64,000 nt of DNA, taken from the NCBI GenBank assembly GCA_947631995.1, contig CANRNT010000002.1, forward strand, positions 48,460 to 112,459, given 5' to 3'. This document shows, in pieces, positions 27,910-35,057 of this stretch. The notes beneath the pieces were generated by a model. It had not been told where the DNA came from. It saw nothing but the letters and a program-made list of their open reading frames with translations, and searched no databases. How positions within the stretch are numbered: the first letter of the stretch is position 1; each line of letters starts with the position of its first letter. The position numbers and the translations under genes are program-made. The DNA is from an uncultured Clostridia bacterium (GTDB taxonomy: Bacteria; Bacillota; Clostridia; Oscillospirales; Ruminococcaceae).

Positions 27910-27930
27910 TGCACAAGTAAACGATTGCAA
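27910..27930 (-). promoter_or_regulatory. Shared 21-base upstream motif, copy 1
   Basis: TGCACAAGTAA, then ACGA, then TTGCAA. The same element occurs at 28857-28877 upstream of the paralog with two differences. Its near edge is 52 bases upstream of the -35 of gene 1, and 51 bases in copy 2. Flanking GAATTGCA/TGCAATTC makes this copy partly palindromic. Confidence 0.65.
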
Positions 27931-27965
27931 TTCTATTAAATGTATATAAAATCTAATAATTCTGC

Positions 27966-28002
27966 ATAAAAACAGAAAAGCCGCCAAAAAGCGACTTTTC
28001 TG
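27966..28002 (-). terminator. Terminator of secreted protein gene 2
   Basis: Stem CAGAAAAG/CTTTTCTG extended inward by CGC/GCG after one mismatch; minus-strand T-run follows. Confidence 0.8.
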
Positions 28003-28052
28003 CCAATCTTATATTATTCGGCTTTGGAAAGCACCGAATAAGTCAAATTTGA

Positions 28053-28739
28053 TTACTTGCTCTTCTTTGTAGCAACTACTGCAACGCCTGCGAGTGCGAG
28101 ACCTGCAAGTGCAAGACCTGCGGAAGCACCTGTCTTAGGAGTTTCGGAAGAACCGCCAGCACCACCAGCACCACCGGCAGCGCCGCCAGCTGCTGCAACT
28201 ACTTCTTTGCCGTCCTTGTCAAGGAGCTTGAGGCCGGATATTGTAACAGTACCCGGTCCGTCGTATGATACGAGTTCGCCCGTTGCTGACCAAGTAGCCT
28301 TCGGATTTACCCAGTGAATCTGTACTTCCAAAGAAGCAAGGTCAAGTTCTTTATCAAGTTCCCATGACCAAGCGGCTGTCTTCTTACTGCTCTCATCGTA
28401 AGTCTGGGATGCAGAAGTCCAAGAACCACCAGCTACGTTTGCACCTATAGCGCCGTTGCAAAAACCGGTATCTGCTTTTACAGTTACTTCTATTTTGACT
28501 ACGCTCTTAGCGTCGATCTTAGCTGCGTCAATTCCAAAATCAGAAAGCTTAACGGCAGCGGTAAGATCGTCCTTAGCATGGGGCTCTGTTGCCTTGTCAA
28601 ATTTACCGATAGTACCGCTATCTTTTGTCATATCAGACTGACCTTTGATAGTAATAGCGTCAGCCGCGCTAGCTGAGATAACGGACGTTGCAGCAATGGC
28701 GCAGGCTGCCAAAGCTGCGAAAATTCTTCTCAATTTCAT
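28053..28739 (-). CDS. Secreted surface protein, paralog 2, with LPxTG-like end
   Basis: 228 residues. Signal peptide (cut after ASA, residue 25) and C-terminal 28 residues are almost the same as in the neighbour at 27077. The domain between (about 27-170) has the same length and plan, ending in GTVTISGLKLLDKDGKEV. Before the final helix the motif is TPKTGAS, close to a sortase signal (xPxTG) as used by class-variant sortases of ruminococci. So it is probably wall-linked or membrane-held on the surface. AAAGGA lies upstream of the ATG. Separate promoter and terminator. Confidence 0.78.
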   Translation of the reverse strand: MKLRRIFAALAACAIAATSVISASAADAITIKGQSDMTKDSGTIGKFDKATEPHAKDDLTAAVKLSDFGIDAAKIDAKSVVKIEVTVKADTGFCNGAIGANVAGGSWTSASQTYDESSKKTAAWSWELDKELDLASLEVQIHWVNPKATWSATGELVSYDGPGTVTISGLKLLDKDGKEVVAAAGGAAGGAGGAGGSSETPKTGASAGLALAGLALAGVAVVATKKSK

Positions 28740-28776
28740 AATTGAACATTCCTTTCAAAATAAATTTTATACTTAT

Positions 28777-28805
28777 ATTTTACATGAAAAAAGCCTCTTT
28801 TTCAA
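28777..28805 (-). promoter_or_regulatory. Promoter of secreted protein gene 2
   Basis: On the minus strand: TTGAAA (28800-28805), 17-base spacer, TAAAAT (28777-28782). Confidence 0.75.
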
Positions 28806-28846
28806 GGCACATTGTACATAAAACTTTTTTTTTTTTTTGTTGAAAA

Positions 28847-28877
28847 TGCACAAGTATGCACAAGTAATCGTTTGCAA
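28847..28877 (-). promoter_or_regulatory. Shared upstream motif, copy 2, with an extra half copy
   Basis: TGCACAAGTA occurs twice in tandem (28847-28856, 28857-28866); the second copy continues with ATCGT and TTGCAA as in copy 1. A run of 14 or so T's lies between it and the promoter. Confidence 0.65.
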
Positions 28878-28991
28878 AGAACCAAATGGCATATATTTCC
28901 TCTGCGGCAAATGAATGTAAATCGACGCAAAAAAAGTCCGTCGGGCGGCAGCGCTCGGCGGAGAGAAAGGGTGTTTTGTATATTTGTGCTT

Positions 28992-29018
28992 GACAAATGC
29001 TTTCGTGTGGTGTATAAT
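28992..29018 (+). promoter_or_regulatory. Strong plus-strand promoter of the convergent RNA locus
   Basis: A TTGACA box at about 28990-28995 is followed at 17 bases by TATAAT (about 29013-29018). The RNA would start near 29025 and end at the hairpin 29079-29120, making a transcript of about 95 bases with no sizeable reading frame. Confidence 0.8.
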
Positions 29019-29024
29019 ATATAC

Positions 29025-29120
29025 AGATGAGGAGCTTCGGCTGTGCGAAAGCGGTCGTCTCCCTCTCATGAATTGGTTAAAATAACCGCAACATCTTGCA
29101 AGGGCGTGCGGTTATTTTTT
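29025..29120 (+). ncRNA. Candidate small RNA (antisense to the peptide gene)
   Basis: Defined by a consensus promoter and a perfect 12-bp terminator with a six-T tail. Its 5' part (GAGGAGCTTCGGC, then GTGCGA, AGCGGT, GTCTC) is almost the same as the 5' end of the opposing transcript, while its 3' half is antisense to the C-terminal codons of the 42-residue peptide. Short peptide starts inside (ATG at 29068, five codons) look incidental. Candidate antitoxin RNA. Confidence 0.55.
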
Positions 29121-29194
29121 ATTATATTATGTATGATATCATCTATTAATATCAAGATAATAATTATAAGTATAACAGATGTCAAATCCATCAT
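29066..29194 (-). CDS. 42-residue hydrophobic peptide, candidate type I toxin
   Basis: Starts at ATG 29194 (or the next ATG), preceded by the strong site GGGGAGGTGG. Residues 5-17 are almost all Ile/Leu/Val (VILIIIILILI), followed by DDIIHNIIKNN and a polar end. A single short membrane helix plus basic/polar tail is the form of type I toxins of Firmicutes. A perfect promoter lies upstream and the 5' leader can fold strongly. The coding region continues through the terminator hairpin 29079-29118, so an RNA ended there would lack a stop codon; this is odd and lowers confidence. No family was recognised. Confidence 0.5.
   Translation of the reverse strand: MMDLTSVILIIIILILIDDIIHNIIKNNRTPLQDVAVILTNS
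29079..29120. terminator. Shared hairpin of the convergent RNA locus
   Basis: Perfect 12-bp stem AAAATAACCGCA/TGCGGTTATTTT around a 16-base loop that itself holds CTTGCAAG. It has six T's on the plus side and four on the minus side, so it is stronger for the plus transcript. Confidence 0.85.
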
Positions 29195-29283
29195 ACCACC
29201 TCCCCTCTTCCTCTGACCGAGGAGAAAAGAGAGACTAACCGCTTCCGTTCTCGCACTTTGCCGAAGCTCCTCGCTATCATTAT

Positions 29284-29312
29284 ATCATAGCGCGCGAAAA
29301 TTGTCAAATGAA
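29284..29312 (-). promoter_or_regulatory. Strong minus-strand promoter of the convergent RNA locus
   Basis: On the minus strand: TTGACA (about 29300-29305), 17-base spacer, TATAAT with extended -10 TGA (about 29277-29282). The leader (about 80 bases) begins with GAGGAGCTTCGGC and can form CGAGGAG/CTCCTCG with an inner GCTTC/GAAGC stem. Confidence 0.8.
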
Positions 29313-29363
29313 GCGTATTTCTTGTATGCTCCAATTAATTATCAGAAAATTTTCCGAAAATAC

Positions 29364-29392
29364 TTGAAATAGTTTCGGAGATGTTGTATAAT
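29364..29392 (+). promoter_or_regulatory. gap: Promoter of gap
   Basis: TTGAAA (29364-29369), 17-base spacer, TATAAT (29387-29392). Confidence 0.82.
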
Positions 29393-29427
29393 ATTTGTAT
29401 AACATTTCTCTAGGAGGTAAATAATCT

Positions 29428-30465
29428 ATGTCAGTTAAAGTTGCAATCAATGGTTTCGGACGTATCGGACGTCTTGCTTTCAGACAGATGTTCGGCGCTG
29501 AGGGTTACGAAGTTGTCGCTATCAACGACCTCACTAAGCCCTCTATGCTCGCTAATCTTCTGAAGTATGATACCGCTCAGGGCGGTTACTGCGGCAAAAT
29601 AGGTGATAATCTTCACACCGTTTCCGCTGACGACGAAGCAGGTACTATCACCGTTGACGGTAAGACCCTTACTATCTACGCTAAGGCTAACGCTGCCGAG
29701 CTTCCTTGGGGAGAGATAGGCGTTGACGTTGTTCTCGAGTGCACAGGCTTCTACTGCTCAAAGGATAAGTCTATGGCTCACATCAATGCAGGCGCTAAGA
29801 AAGTAGTTATCTCTGCTCCCGCAGGCAACGACCTCAAAACTATCGTTTATTCCGTAAACGAAAAGACCCTCACCGCAGACGATCAGATAATCTCTGCTGC
29901 GTCCTGCACGACCAACTGCCTCGCTCCTATGGCTAAGGCTCTTAACGATTACGCTCCTATCCAGAGCGGTATCATGAGCACTATCCACGCTTACACAGGC
30001 GACCAGATGATCCTTGACGGTCCTCACCGCAAGGGCGATATGAGAAGAGCAAGAGCAGGTGCTGCCAACATCGTTCCTAACTCTACGGGCGCTGCTAAGG
30101 CAATAGGTCTTGTTATCCCCGAGCTGAACGGCAAGCTCATCGGTTCTGCTCAGAGAGTTCCTGTTCCTACTGGCTCTACCACTATCCTTACCGCTGTTGT
30201 TAAGGGTACTGACGTTACCAAGGAAGGCATTAACGCCGCTATGAAGGCTGCTGCTTCCGAGTCTTACGGCTACAACGAGGATCCTATCGTTTCTTCCGAT
30301 GTTATCGGCATGAAGTACGGTTCGCTCTTCGACGCTACTCAGACCATGGTAGCTAAGGTTGCTGACGATCTGTATGAGGTTCAGGTAGTTTCTTGGTACG
30401 ACAACGAGAACTCCTACACTTCTCAGATGGTAAGAACTATCAAGTATTTCGCAGAACTCAACTAA
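29428..30465 (+). CDS. gap: Glyceraldehyde-3-phosphate dehydrogenase
   Basis: 345 residues. The Rossmann start [16 protein letters not shown] binds NAD, the catalytic cysteine is Cys160 in ASCTTNC, and the C-terminal [12 protein letters not shown] motif is standard. It oxidises glyceraldehyde-3-phosphate to 1,3-bisphosphoglycerate in glycolysis. AGGAGGT lies 10 bases before the ATG. Codon use differs sharply from the neighbours (ATC instead of ATA for Ile, GCT and GTT preferred), as expected for a very highly expressed gene. It is monocistronic with strong promoter and terminator. Confidence 0.98.
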   Translation: MSVKVAINGFGRIGRLAFRQMFGAEGYEVVAINDLTKPSMLANLLKYDTAQGGYCGKIGDNLHTVSADDEAGTITVDGKTLTIYAKANAAELPWGEIGVDVVLECTGFYCSKDKSMAHINAGAKKVVISAPAGNDLKTIVYSVNEKTLTADDQIISAASCTTNCLAPMAKALNDYAPIQSGIMSTIHAYTGDQMILDGPHRKGDMRRARAGAANIVPNSTGAAKAIGLVIPELNGKLIGSAQRVPVPTGSTTILTAVVKGTDVTKEGINAAMKAAASESYGYNEDPIVSSDVIGMKYGSLFDATQTMVAKVADDLYEVQVVSWYDNENSYTSQMVRTIKYFAELN

Positions 30466-30480
30466 TTTTACAAAACATAA

Positions 30481-30509
30481 AAAGCAGTCCTTTCGGGGGC
30501 TGCTTTTTT
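30481..30509 (+). terminator. gap: Terminator of gap
   Basis: AAAGCAGTCC pairs with GGGGCTGCTTT (one T-G pair) and is followed by a T-run. Confidence 0.9.
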
Positions 30510-30528
30510 GCGTGCCGACTATGAGCGG

Positions 30529-30557
30529 TTGATAACTTTTGCGCGATGTGGTATACT
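30529..30557 (+). promoter_or_regulatory. Promoter of the MGMT-like gene
   Basis: TTGATA (30529-30534), 17-base spacer, TATACT (30552-30557); the ATG follows 18 bases later, so the leader is very short. Confidence 0.7.
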
Positions 30558-30575
30558 ATTGTATGGGTGATAAGA

Positions 30576-30884
30576 ATGAATACCTTTGAAAAAATATACG
30601 AGGCAGTAAAACTAATACCGAGAGGCAAGGTCGCAACATACGGTCAGATAGCAGCTATCGCAGGCAATCCGCGTTGGTCGCAGGTCGTCGGCTATGCTTT
30701 GCACGTCAATCCGGATAACTCTGTGATACCTTGTCACCGCGTCGTTAACCGCTTTGGCGAAACGGCTGCCGCGTTCGCGTTCGGCGGAAGCGATATACAG
30801 CGGCTTATGCTCGAGGAGGAAGGCGTAAGGTTCGACAAGGACGGCAGAGTTATAATGTCGGAGTATTTGTGGACGGGTATTTAA
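30576..30884 (+). CDS. MGMT-family DNA alkyltransferase-like protein, short form
   Basis: 102 residues from the ATG at 30576 (GGTGATAAG upstream). It contains only the C-terminal DNA-binding/active-site domain of O6-alkylguanine-DNA alkyltransferase: IPRGKVATYGQIAAIAG, and PCHRVV with the acceptor Cys53. Most proteins of this short length are alkyltransferase-like (ATL) proteins with Trp in place of Cys; here the Cys is kept, so it may transfer alkyl groups. It lacks the Ada-type N-terminal domain. Confidence 0.85.
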   Translation: MNTFEKIYEAVKLIPRGKVATYGQIAAIAGNPRWSQVVGYALHVNPDNSVIPCHRVVNRFGETAAAFAFGGSDIQRLMLEEEGVRFDKDGRVIMSEYLWTGI

Positions 30885-30888
30885 GTTT

Positions 30889-30948
30889 ATCAATAAGTGT
30901 AATTTCTTAAAATTTTGTTATTTTTTATTGCAAATCATCAATAAGTGT
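30889..30948. repeat. 12-bp direct repeat flanking the mntR-like promoter
   Basis: ATCAATAAGTGT occurs at 30889-30900 and again at 30937-30948. The second copy lies in the spacer of the promoter TTGCAA (30928-30933), 17 bases, TACAAT (30951-30956), a position where a bound regulator would block RNA polymerase. Confidence 0.6.
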
Positions 30949-30956
30949 GTTACAAT
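30928..30956 (+). promoter_or_regulatory. Promoter of the MntR-like regulator
   Basis: TTGCAA, 17-base spacer, TACAAT. One copy of the 12-bp repeat fills much of the spacer. Confidence 0.72.
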
Positions 30957-30991
30957 GTTTCTTAGACATTGAATGAACGGAGGACAGCATT

Positions 30992-31381
30992 ATGGCTTTG
31001 CAGGAATCTGGAGAGATGTATCTTGAAACTATTTTGATCCTTTCGCAGAAAATAGGAAAAGTAAGAGCCGTGGACGTCGGAGAGTATATGGGATTTTCAA
31101 AACCGAGCGTCAGCCGCGCTATGAGCATACTGAAAAGCGGCGGCTTCGTGACCCTCGATGAAAGCGGACATCTTCTCCTGACCGAAGCGGGAAGCGAGGT
31201 AGCCAACAAGATATACGAGCGGCATAAGCTGCTGACGGAGTTGCTTGTAAACTTGGGCGTCAGCGAAAAAACCGCCGCGGAGGACGCCTGCAAGATCGAG
31301 CATGATATAAGCGACGAGACATTTCAGGCAATAAAAAACTGCGTCGGCAAGCATAGCAGTCCTGCCGACACAGATAAATGA
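30992..31381 (+). CDS. MntR/DtxR-family metal-dependent transcriptional regulator
   Basis: 129 residues, close to MntR (about 140) and without the SH3-like third domain of DtxR. The N-terminal winged helix (about 1-62) has KVRAVDVGEYMGFSKPSVSRAM, and the dimer/metal domain has ERHKLLTELLVNLGV and CKIEHDIS. Residues E in GEMYLE, His in ERHK, and E-H in KIEHDIS correspond to metal ligands of the family. It probably represses Mn2+ or Fe2+ uptake genes when metal is high; no such gene is in the window. GGAGGA precedes the ATG. Confidence 0.9.
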   Translation: MALQESGEMYLETILILSQKIGKVRAVDVGEYMGFSKPSVSRAMSILKSGGFVTLDESGHLLLTEAGSEVANKIYERHKLLTELLVNLGVSEKTAAEDACKIEHDISDETFQAIKNCVGKHSSPADTDK

Positions 31382-31404
31382 CATATCATAGGAAAGCCGA
31401 ACGA

Positions 31405-32001
31405 TCAAAGTCCCTCTCCCAATTCGTAAGCGCGTTTGAGGTATTCCTCGATAAGCGCCTCGCGTTCGCTTTCGGAGAGATTTTCTGACGATAGCTTGTC
31501 AAAAACGTTTATCTCCGTTTGCTCTGCGTTTGCGAATATCTTTGAGTTTATCATAGTTGCTTTCAGGGCGTTTATATGAGCGCTTCCCTGAGCAGTAGCG
31601 GTATCGTCAGCCATGGTAACAAGACAGCAAGCCTTTTTGAGCTTTTCCATCTGCGCGGACGAGCCGTAAGCGAAATCCTTGGTCATTACCCTCTGGAACC
31701 AGCCTACGAGCATTGCAGGTGACGCGGACCAGAACATCGGGAAGATGAACACAACGGCGTCGCTGGTCTGTATCTTTATCTGCTCCTTAGCGATGTCGCC
31801 GCTCAGACGGTATGTACCGCGGTCGCCCATGCTGTCAAAGAGATACTCGTTTTCGGACATGGCAGGCTGAAAGCCCATGTCGTAAAGATCGGATATCTCG
31901 TAATCGTGGCCGCCCTTTAGAAGCCCCTTTATGAAAGCGTCTTTCAGCTTGCAGGTAAAGCTTTTATTTGACGGGTGGCAGTAGACTATAAGTACGTTCA
32001 T
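31405..32001 (-). CDS. NAD(P)H-dependent oxidoreductase (flavodoxin fold, MdaB/YwrO type)
   Basis: 198 residues. It starts MNVLIVYCHP, where the HP motif binds FMN/FAD phosphate, and contains the central IFPMFWSASPAMLVGWFQRV motif of NQO1/MdaB-like quinone or nitro reductases. GGAGGA and a consensus promoter lie upstream. It is convergent with the MntR-like gene, 23 bases apart, without a clear hairpin between them. The physiological substrate is unknown. Confidence 0.9.
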   Translation of the reverse strand: MNVLIVYCHPSNKSFTCKLKDAFIKGLLKGGHDYEISDLYDMGFQPAMSENEYLFDSMGDRGTYRLSGDIAKEQIKIQTSDAVVFIFPMFWSASPAMLVGWFQRVMTKDFAYGSSAQMEKLKKACCLVTMADDTATAQGSAHINALKATMINSKIFANAEQTEINVFDKLSSENLSESEREALIEEYLKRAYELGEGL

Positions 32002-32046
32002 TGAAAAGTCCTCCTTAAAAATATGTCGTTATTAACTTCTGATAAA

Positions 32047-32075
32047 ATTATACAATAAAATATTGGTTTCGTCAA
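32047..32075 (-). promoter_or_regulatory. Promoter of the oxidoreductase gene
   Basis: On the minus strand: TTGACG (32070-32075), 17-base spacer, TATAAT (32047-32052). Confidence 0.82.
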
Positions 32076-32081
32076 TAGCGT

Positions 32082-32708
32082 TCAGCTTTCCGCTTCCATG
32101 TCCGAAGATGTTTCGCTGTCGCCGAGGTCATCGGTACCGTCCGGTTCATCGGAGCTGTCCGTATCATTGGTACTGTCAGCAGCGGAGCTTTCGTCATCCG
32201 GTACTGTCGGCAGCTCGGTGTTTTCAATGCCTATAATGGAGAGATAAATATCCGCCCTGTCGGGAACGGCAAATTCAAGTGCGGCGTCGAGAACAGAACC
32301 CTTGATATCCTTCAGCGTGTCTGTAATACCGTCCTGAAGCTCGCTGGGCTTGAAGCGTATGCTGGCGTCGTCGCCGTAATACGCCCAGAAATTGAGCAGG
32401 TTGAGCGAAACGCCGTTCTTTTCGTCGTCGCTCATCTTCGACCAGCCGTCTTTGTCGATGTTGTCAAGCTCGTAAAGGTCTTTCATAGCGAAATCACCGT
32501 CGAGAGTATAGCTCTCGCCCGAATCGGTGACGGCATATCCTTTGTCGAGTATTTCGGCAAAGATACCGTTTTGACTGTTATCGCTTTTTCTGTTGTCCTC
32601 TGCCGATGAAGCCTCATCTTTTACAAAGCCGAATTTCACGTTGCAGGCGGCAAGGCACATACATAACATTACCGAAGCTGCAACGGAAGCTGCATTTTTC
32701 AGTTTCAC
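32082..32708 (-). CDS. Lipoprotein of unknown function with acidic Ser/Asp tail
   Basis: 208 residues from a GTG start (GGAGGG upstream). Signal peptide with lipobox LAAC (Cys22). The mature protein has a domain (about 50-165) with no family I recognise and a C-terminal 45-residue stretch rich in Asp, Ser, Glu and Thr. It is probably held on the outer face of the membrane. Own promoter; no clear terminator before the next promoter. Confidence 0.75.
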   Translation of the reverse strand: MKLKNAASVAASVMLCMCLAACNVKFGFVKDEASSAEDNRKSDNSQNGIFAEILDKGYAVTDSGESYTLDGDFAMKDLYELDNIDKDGWSKMSDDEKNGVSLNLLNFWAYYGDDASIRFKPSELQDGITDTLKDIKGSVLDAALEFAVPDRADIYLSIIGIENTELPTVPDDESSAADSTNDTDSSDEPDGTDDLGDSETSSDMEAES

Positions 32709-32769
32709 GGTATCCCTCCTTAAAAAGCTTAAAGCTTACGTTCAATTAATTTACAATTATACTGTTTAT

Positions 32770-32798
32770 ATTGTAACTCTTTTTGTGCAGTTTGTCAA
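32770..32798 (-). promoter_or_regulatory. Promoter of the lipoprotein gene
   Basis: On the minus strand: TTGACA (32793-32798), 17-base spacer, TACAAT (32770-32775). Confidence 0.82.
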
Positions 32799-32830
32799 TA
32801 GATTTTTGATGAAATATTATGACAAATTTA

Positions 32831-32860
32831 TTGACTTTCACAGATGATAAAGCAGATAAT
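32831..32860 (+). promoter_or_regulatory. Promoter of the sulfatase gene
   Basis: TTGACT (32831-32836), 18-base spacer, GATAAT (32855-32860). It lies inside the longer upstream reading frame and so supports the later ATG at 32882. Confidence 0.65.
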
Positions 32861-32881
32861 AAACAAAAGGAAGATGATATA

Positions 32882-34882
32882 ATGTCGGGAATAATAGATA
32901 AAATAAGAGAGTCGTCTCTTTTTGGGACGCTTGTTCATTATTATATCCCTCTTCTGCTTGTACTGATGTCAGCAAACATATTGGTGGAAGCGGAAAGCTC
33001 ATATGACTATCAGACGTTCATACATACGTCTCCCGCTGTAATTCTGGCTGCCATATGTGCTTTTATAATCGCAGAAGCGCTGTATCTTATTATAAAAGGT
33101 ATCAAAAACAAGGTAAGACCCGTGACCAACAGCTATGTGACGGGTCTTGTGCTTGCGCTGGCGAGCTATCTGTTCACAGAGACCTGCTCCGAAACAGCCG
33201 CGACAAAGGAAAGCGTTATGTTCCTGCTTATGGGGCCGCTGTTCATTTATGGATTTTATCTTCTGGGGAGCGTGCTGTTTAAAGACCCGAGGATATATTT
33301 TATAATTATAACGATAATTTTTCATATTTACGGTCTGTTCCAGTTTTACCTGTTCGAGTTCAGAGGAGCGCCGCTCAGGATATCCGACCTCAGCAGCATA
33401 AAGTCGGGCACGACAATAGCTTCCGAATACTCGCTGTTTTCGTTTATGGGAACGATAATGCTTATCCTGACGGCGGTCAGCATTACTTTGACGGTGCTTA
33501 TAGTTGTAAAAACAGAGATAAAGCCGATAAAGCTGAAAATAAGGCTTTGCACGGCGGTCGGCGTGGTCGTGTACGCGCTGATATTCGGTGTGTTCGGAAT
33601 GGATCTGTATAGATTTGGCATAGAGAACAGAGTTATATCCCTGAACTTTACGGGCAGCGAGGACAGGCAGTCTTTTCAGAAAACGGGCAGCGCGCTGCTG
33701 TTCTATCTTGACGCCATTAACAGCAGGGCGATAAAGCCAAAAGGTTATTCTGAAGAAAAGGCTCTGGAGATACTCGCTCAGTATGAAGTATCAGATGAAA
33801 AGCCCGAAAGAACGCCTACCGTTATAGCGATAATGGACGAGTCGTTCGCCGACTTCGGTCAGATAGGAGAGCTTTCGACCAATAAGGATTATATGCCGTT
33901 CATACACTCTATGAGCGAGAACACGGTCAAGGGCTATGTTACGGTAACGGCTTACGGAGGATATTCCTGCAACTCGGAATACGAATTTCTGTCGGGCAAC
34001 AGTATGGGATTTTTCCCTCTGGGAAGCGCGTCGTATACGCAGTATGTAAAGAACGATCAGGACTCTCTGGTGAGCTATTTCAAGGATTTAGGCTATACTA
34101 CTGAGGCTATTGCGGGCTGCGGCAGCGGCTTGTGGAATATAGGCGAAGCGTATAAGTATATCGGCTTTGATAATAAGCTGTTTGAGAAAAACGTGCGCCA
34201 GAGAGCAGGCGGCGACTGCAAGAAGATAAACGGCCGTCTGGCTGACGAGGAAATGTTCGATATCGCCATTGAGGAATTTGAGAACAAAGAAGACGGAAAA
34301 CCGATGTTCACTTTCCTGACGACTATGCAGAACCACTCGCCTTATGTTATAATGGAAGATCCCGAGATAACTTTAAACGGCGCGGACGATCCCGAGGCGG
34401 AGGCGTATATGTCGTATGCTTATGAAACGGACAAGGCGGTCGAAAGGCTGGTAGAGTATTTTTCAAATGTTGATGAAGACGTTGTTATAGTGTTTTTCGG
34501 CGACCACTTTCCGCATATACCGCAGTTTTCCGAAAGACTGCTCGGTTCATCGCTCGGCTCGATTTCCACCGAGCAGAACGCCAAGGTGCATTCAACTCCG
34601 TTCTTTATATGGGCAAATTACGATATCGAGGAGCAGAGCGATGTGCGCATAAGCCTTAACTATCTTTCAAACAAGCTCATGGAGGTGTGCGGTACTCCTA
34701 AAACGGCTTATCAGCTTATGCTGGACGATATCATGAAAAGCGTGCCGTCGATAAGCGCGTTCGGTTATAGAGGAGAGAACGGGTCATGGTACAGGATACA
34801 GGACTCGAGCCCTTATGAGGACGTGCTGAATAAGTATAATATAGTGCAGTATTACAGAATGTTCGAGCAGTATGGTGAGTGA
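32882..34882 (+). CDS. LTA synthase-like membrane sulfatase
   Basis: 666 residues from the ATG at 32882 (AAAGGAAG upstream). Five membrane helices in the first 210 residues carry an extracytoplasmic alkaline-phosphatase/sulfatase-fold domain. Metal and substrate motifs include VIAIMDESFADFG, MQNHSPY and FFGDHFP. The nucleophile, Thr in LtaS, aligns with Ser362 in GGYSCNSEYEF, followed by Cys363. Relatives polymerise glycerol-phosphate from phosphatidylglycerol or transfer phosphoglycerol to surface glycans. A hairpin terminator follows. Confidence 0.88.
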   Translation: MSGIIDKIRESSLFGTLVHYYIPLLLVLMSANILVEAESSYDYQTFIHTSPAVILAAICAFIIAEALYLIIKGIKNKVRPVTNSYVTGLVLALASYLFTETCSETAATKESVMFLLMGPLFIYGFYLLGSVLFKDPRIYFIIITIIFHIYGLFQFYLFEFRGAPLRISDLSSIKSGTTIASEYSLFSFMGTIMLILTAVSITLTVLIVVKTEIKPIKLKIRLCTAVGVVVYALIFGVFGMDLYRFGIENRVISLNFTGSEDRQSFQKTGSALLFYLDAINSRAIKPKGYSEEKALEILAQYEVSDEKPERTPTVIAIMDESFADFGQIGELSTNKDYMPFIHSMSENTVKGYVTVTAYGGYSCNSEYEFLSGNSMGFFPLGSASYTQYVKNDQDSLVSYFKDLGYTTEAIAGCGSGLWNIGEAYKYIGFDNKLFEKNVRQRAGGDCKKINGRLADEEMFDIAIEEFENKEDGKPMFTFLTTMQNHSPYVIMEDPEITLNGADDPEAEAYMSYAYETDKAVERLVEYFSNVDEDVVIVFFGDHFPHIPQFSERLLGSSLGSISTEQNAKVHSTPFFIWANYDIEEQSDVRISLNYLSNKLMEVCGTPKTAYQLMLDDIMKSVPSISAFGYRGENGSWYRIQDSSPYEDVLNKYNIVQYYRMFEQYGE

Positions 34883-34898
34883 CGGGAAGAGTATGAGG

Positions 34899-34937
34899 CA
34901 GCCAAACGGGAAATTTTACCGTTCGGCTGTGTTTTTT
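34899..34937 (+). terminator. Terminator of the sulfatase gene
   Basis: Stem CAGCC.AACGG/CCGTT.GGCTG with one mismatch and a six-T tail. Confidence 0.85.
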
Positions 34938-35021
34938 ATGCAGTAAAAATTGCAAAATCCGACCGTGGGAACGCGGAATTTATATATATTGTACAAAATT
35001 TTTTCGGCGTATAAAAAACTA

Positions 35022-35050
35022 TTGACAAACGAGTGATTTTATCTTATTAT
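35022..35050 (+). promoter_or_regulatory. SigA promoter of potABCD
   Basis: TTGACA (35022-35027), 17-base spacer, TATTAT (35045-35050). Confidence 0.82.
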
Positions 35051-35057
35051 TTATTTT

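Noticed and set aside
28827..28841. Long T-run as a terminator
   Set aside because: No stable hairpin directly precedes it on the plus strand, and no plus-strand gene ends there; on the minus strand it lies upstream of a promoter.
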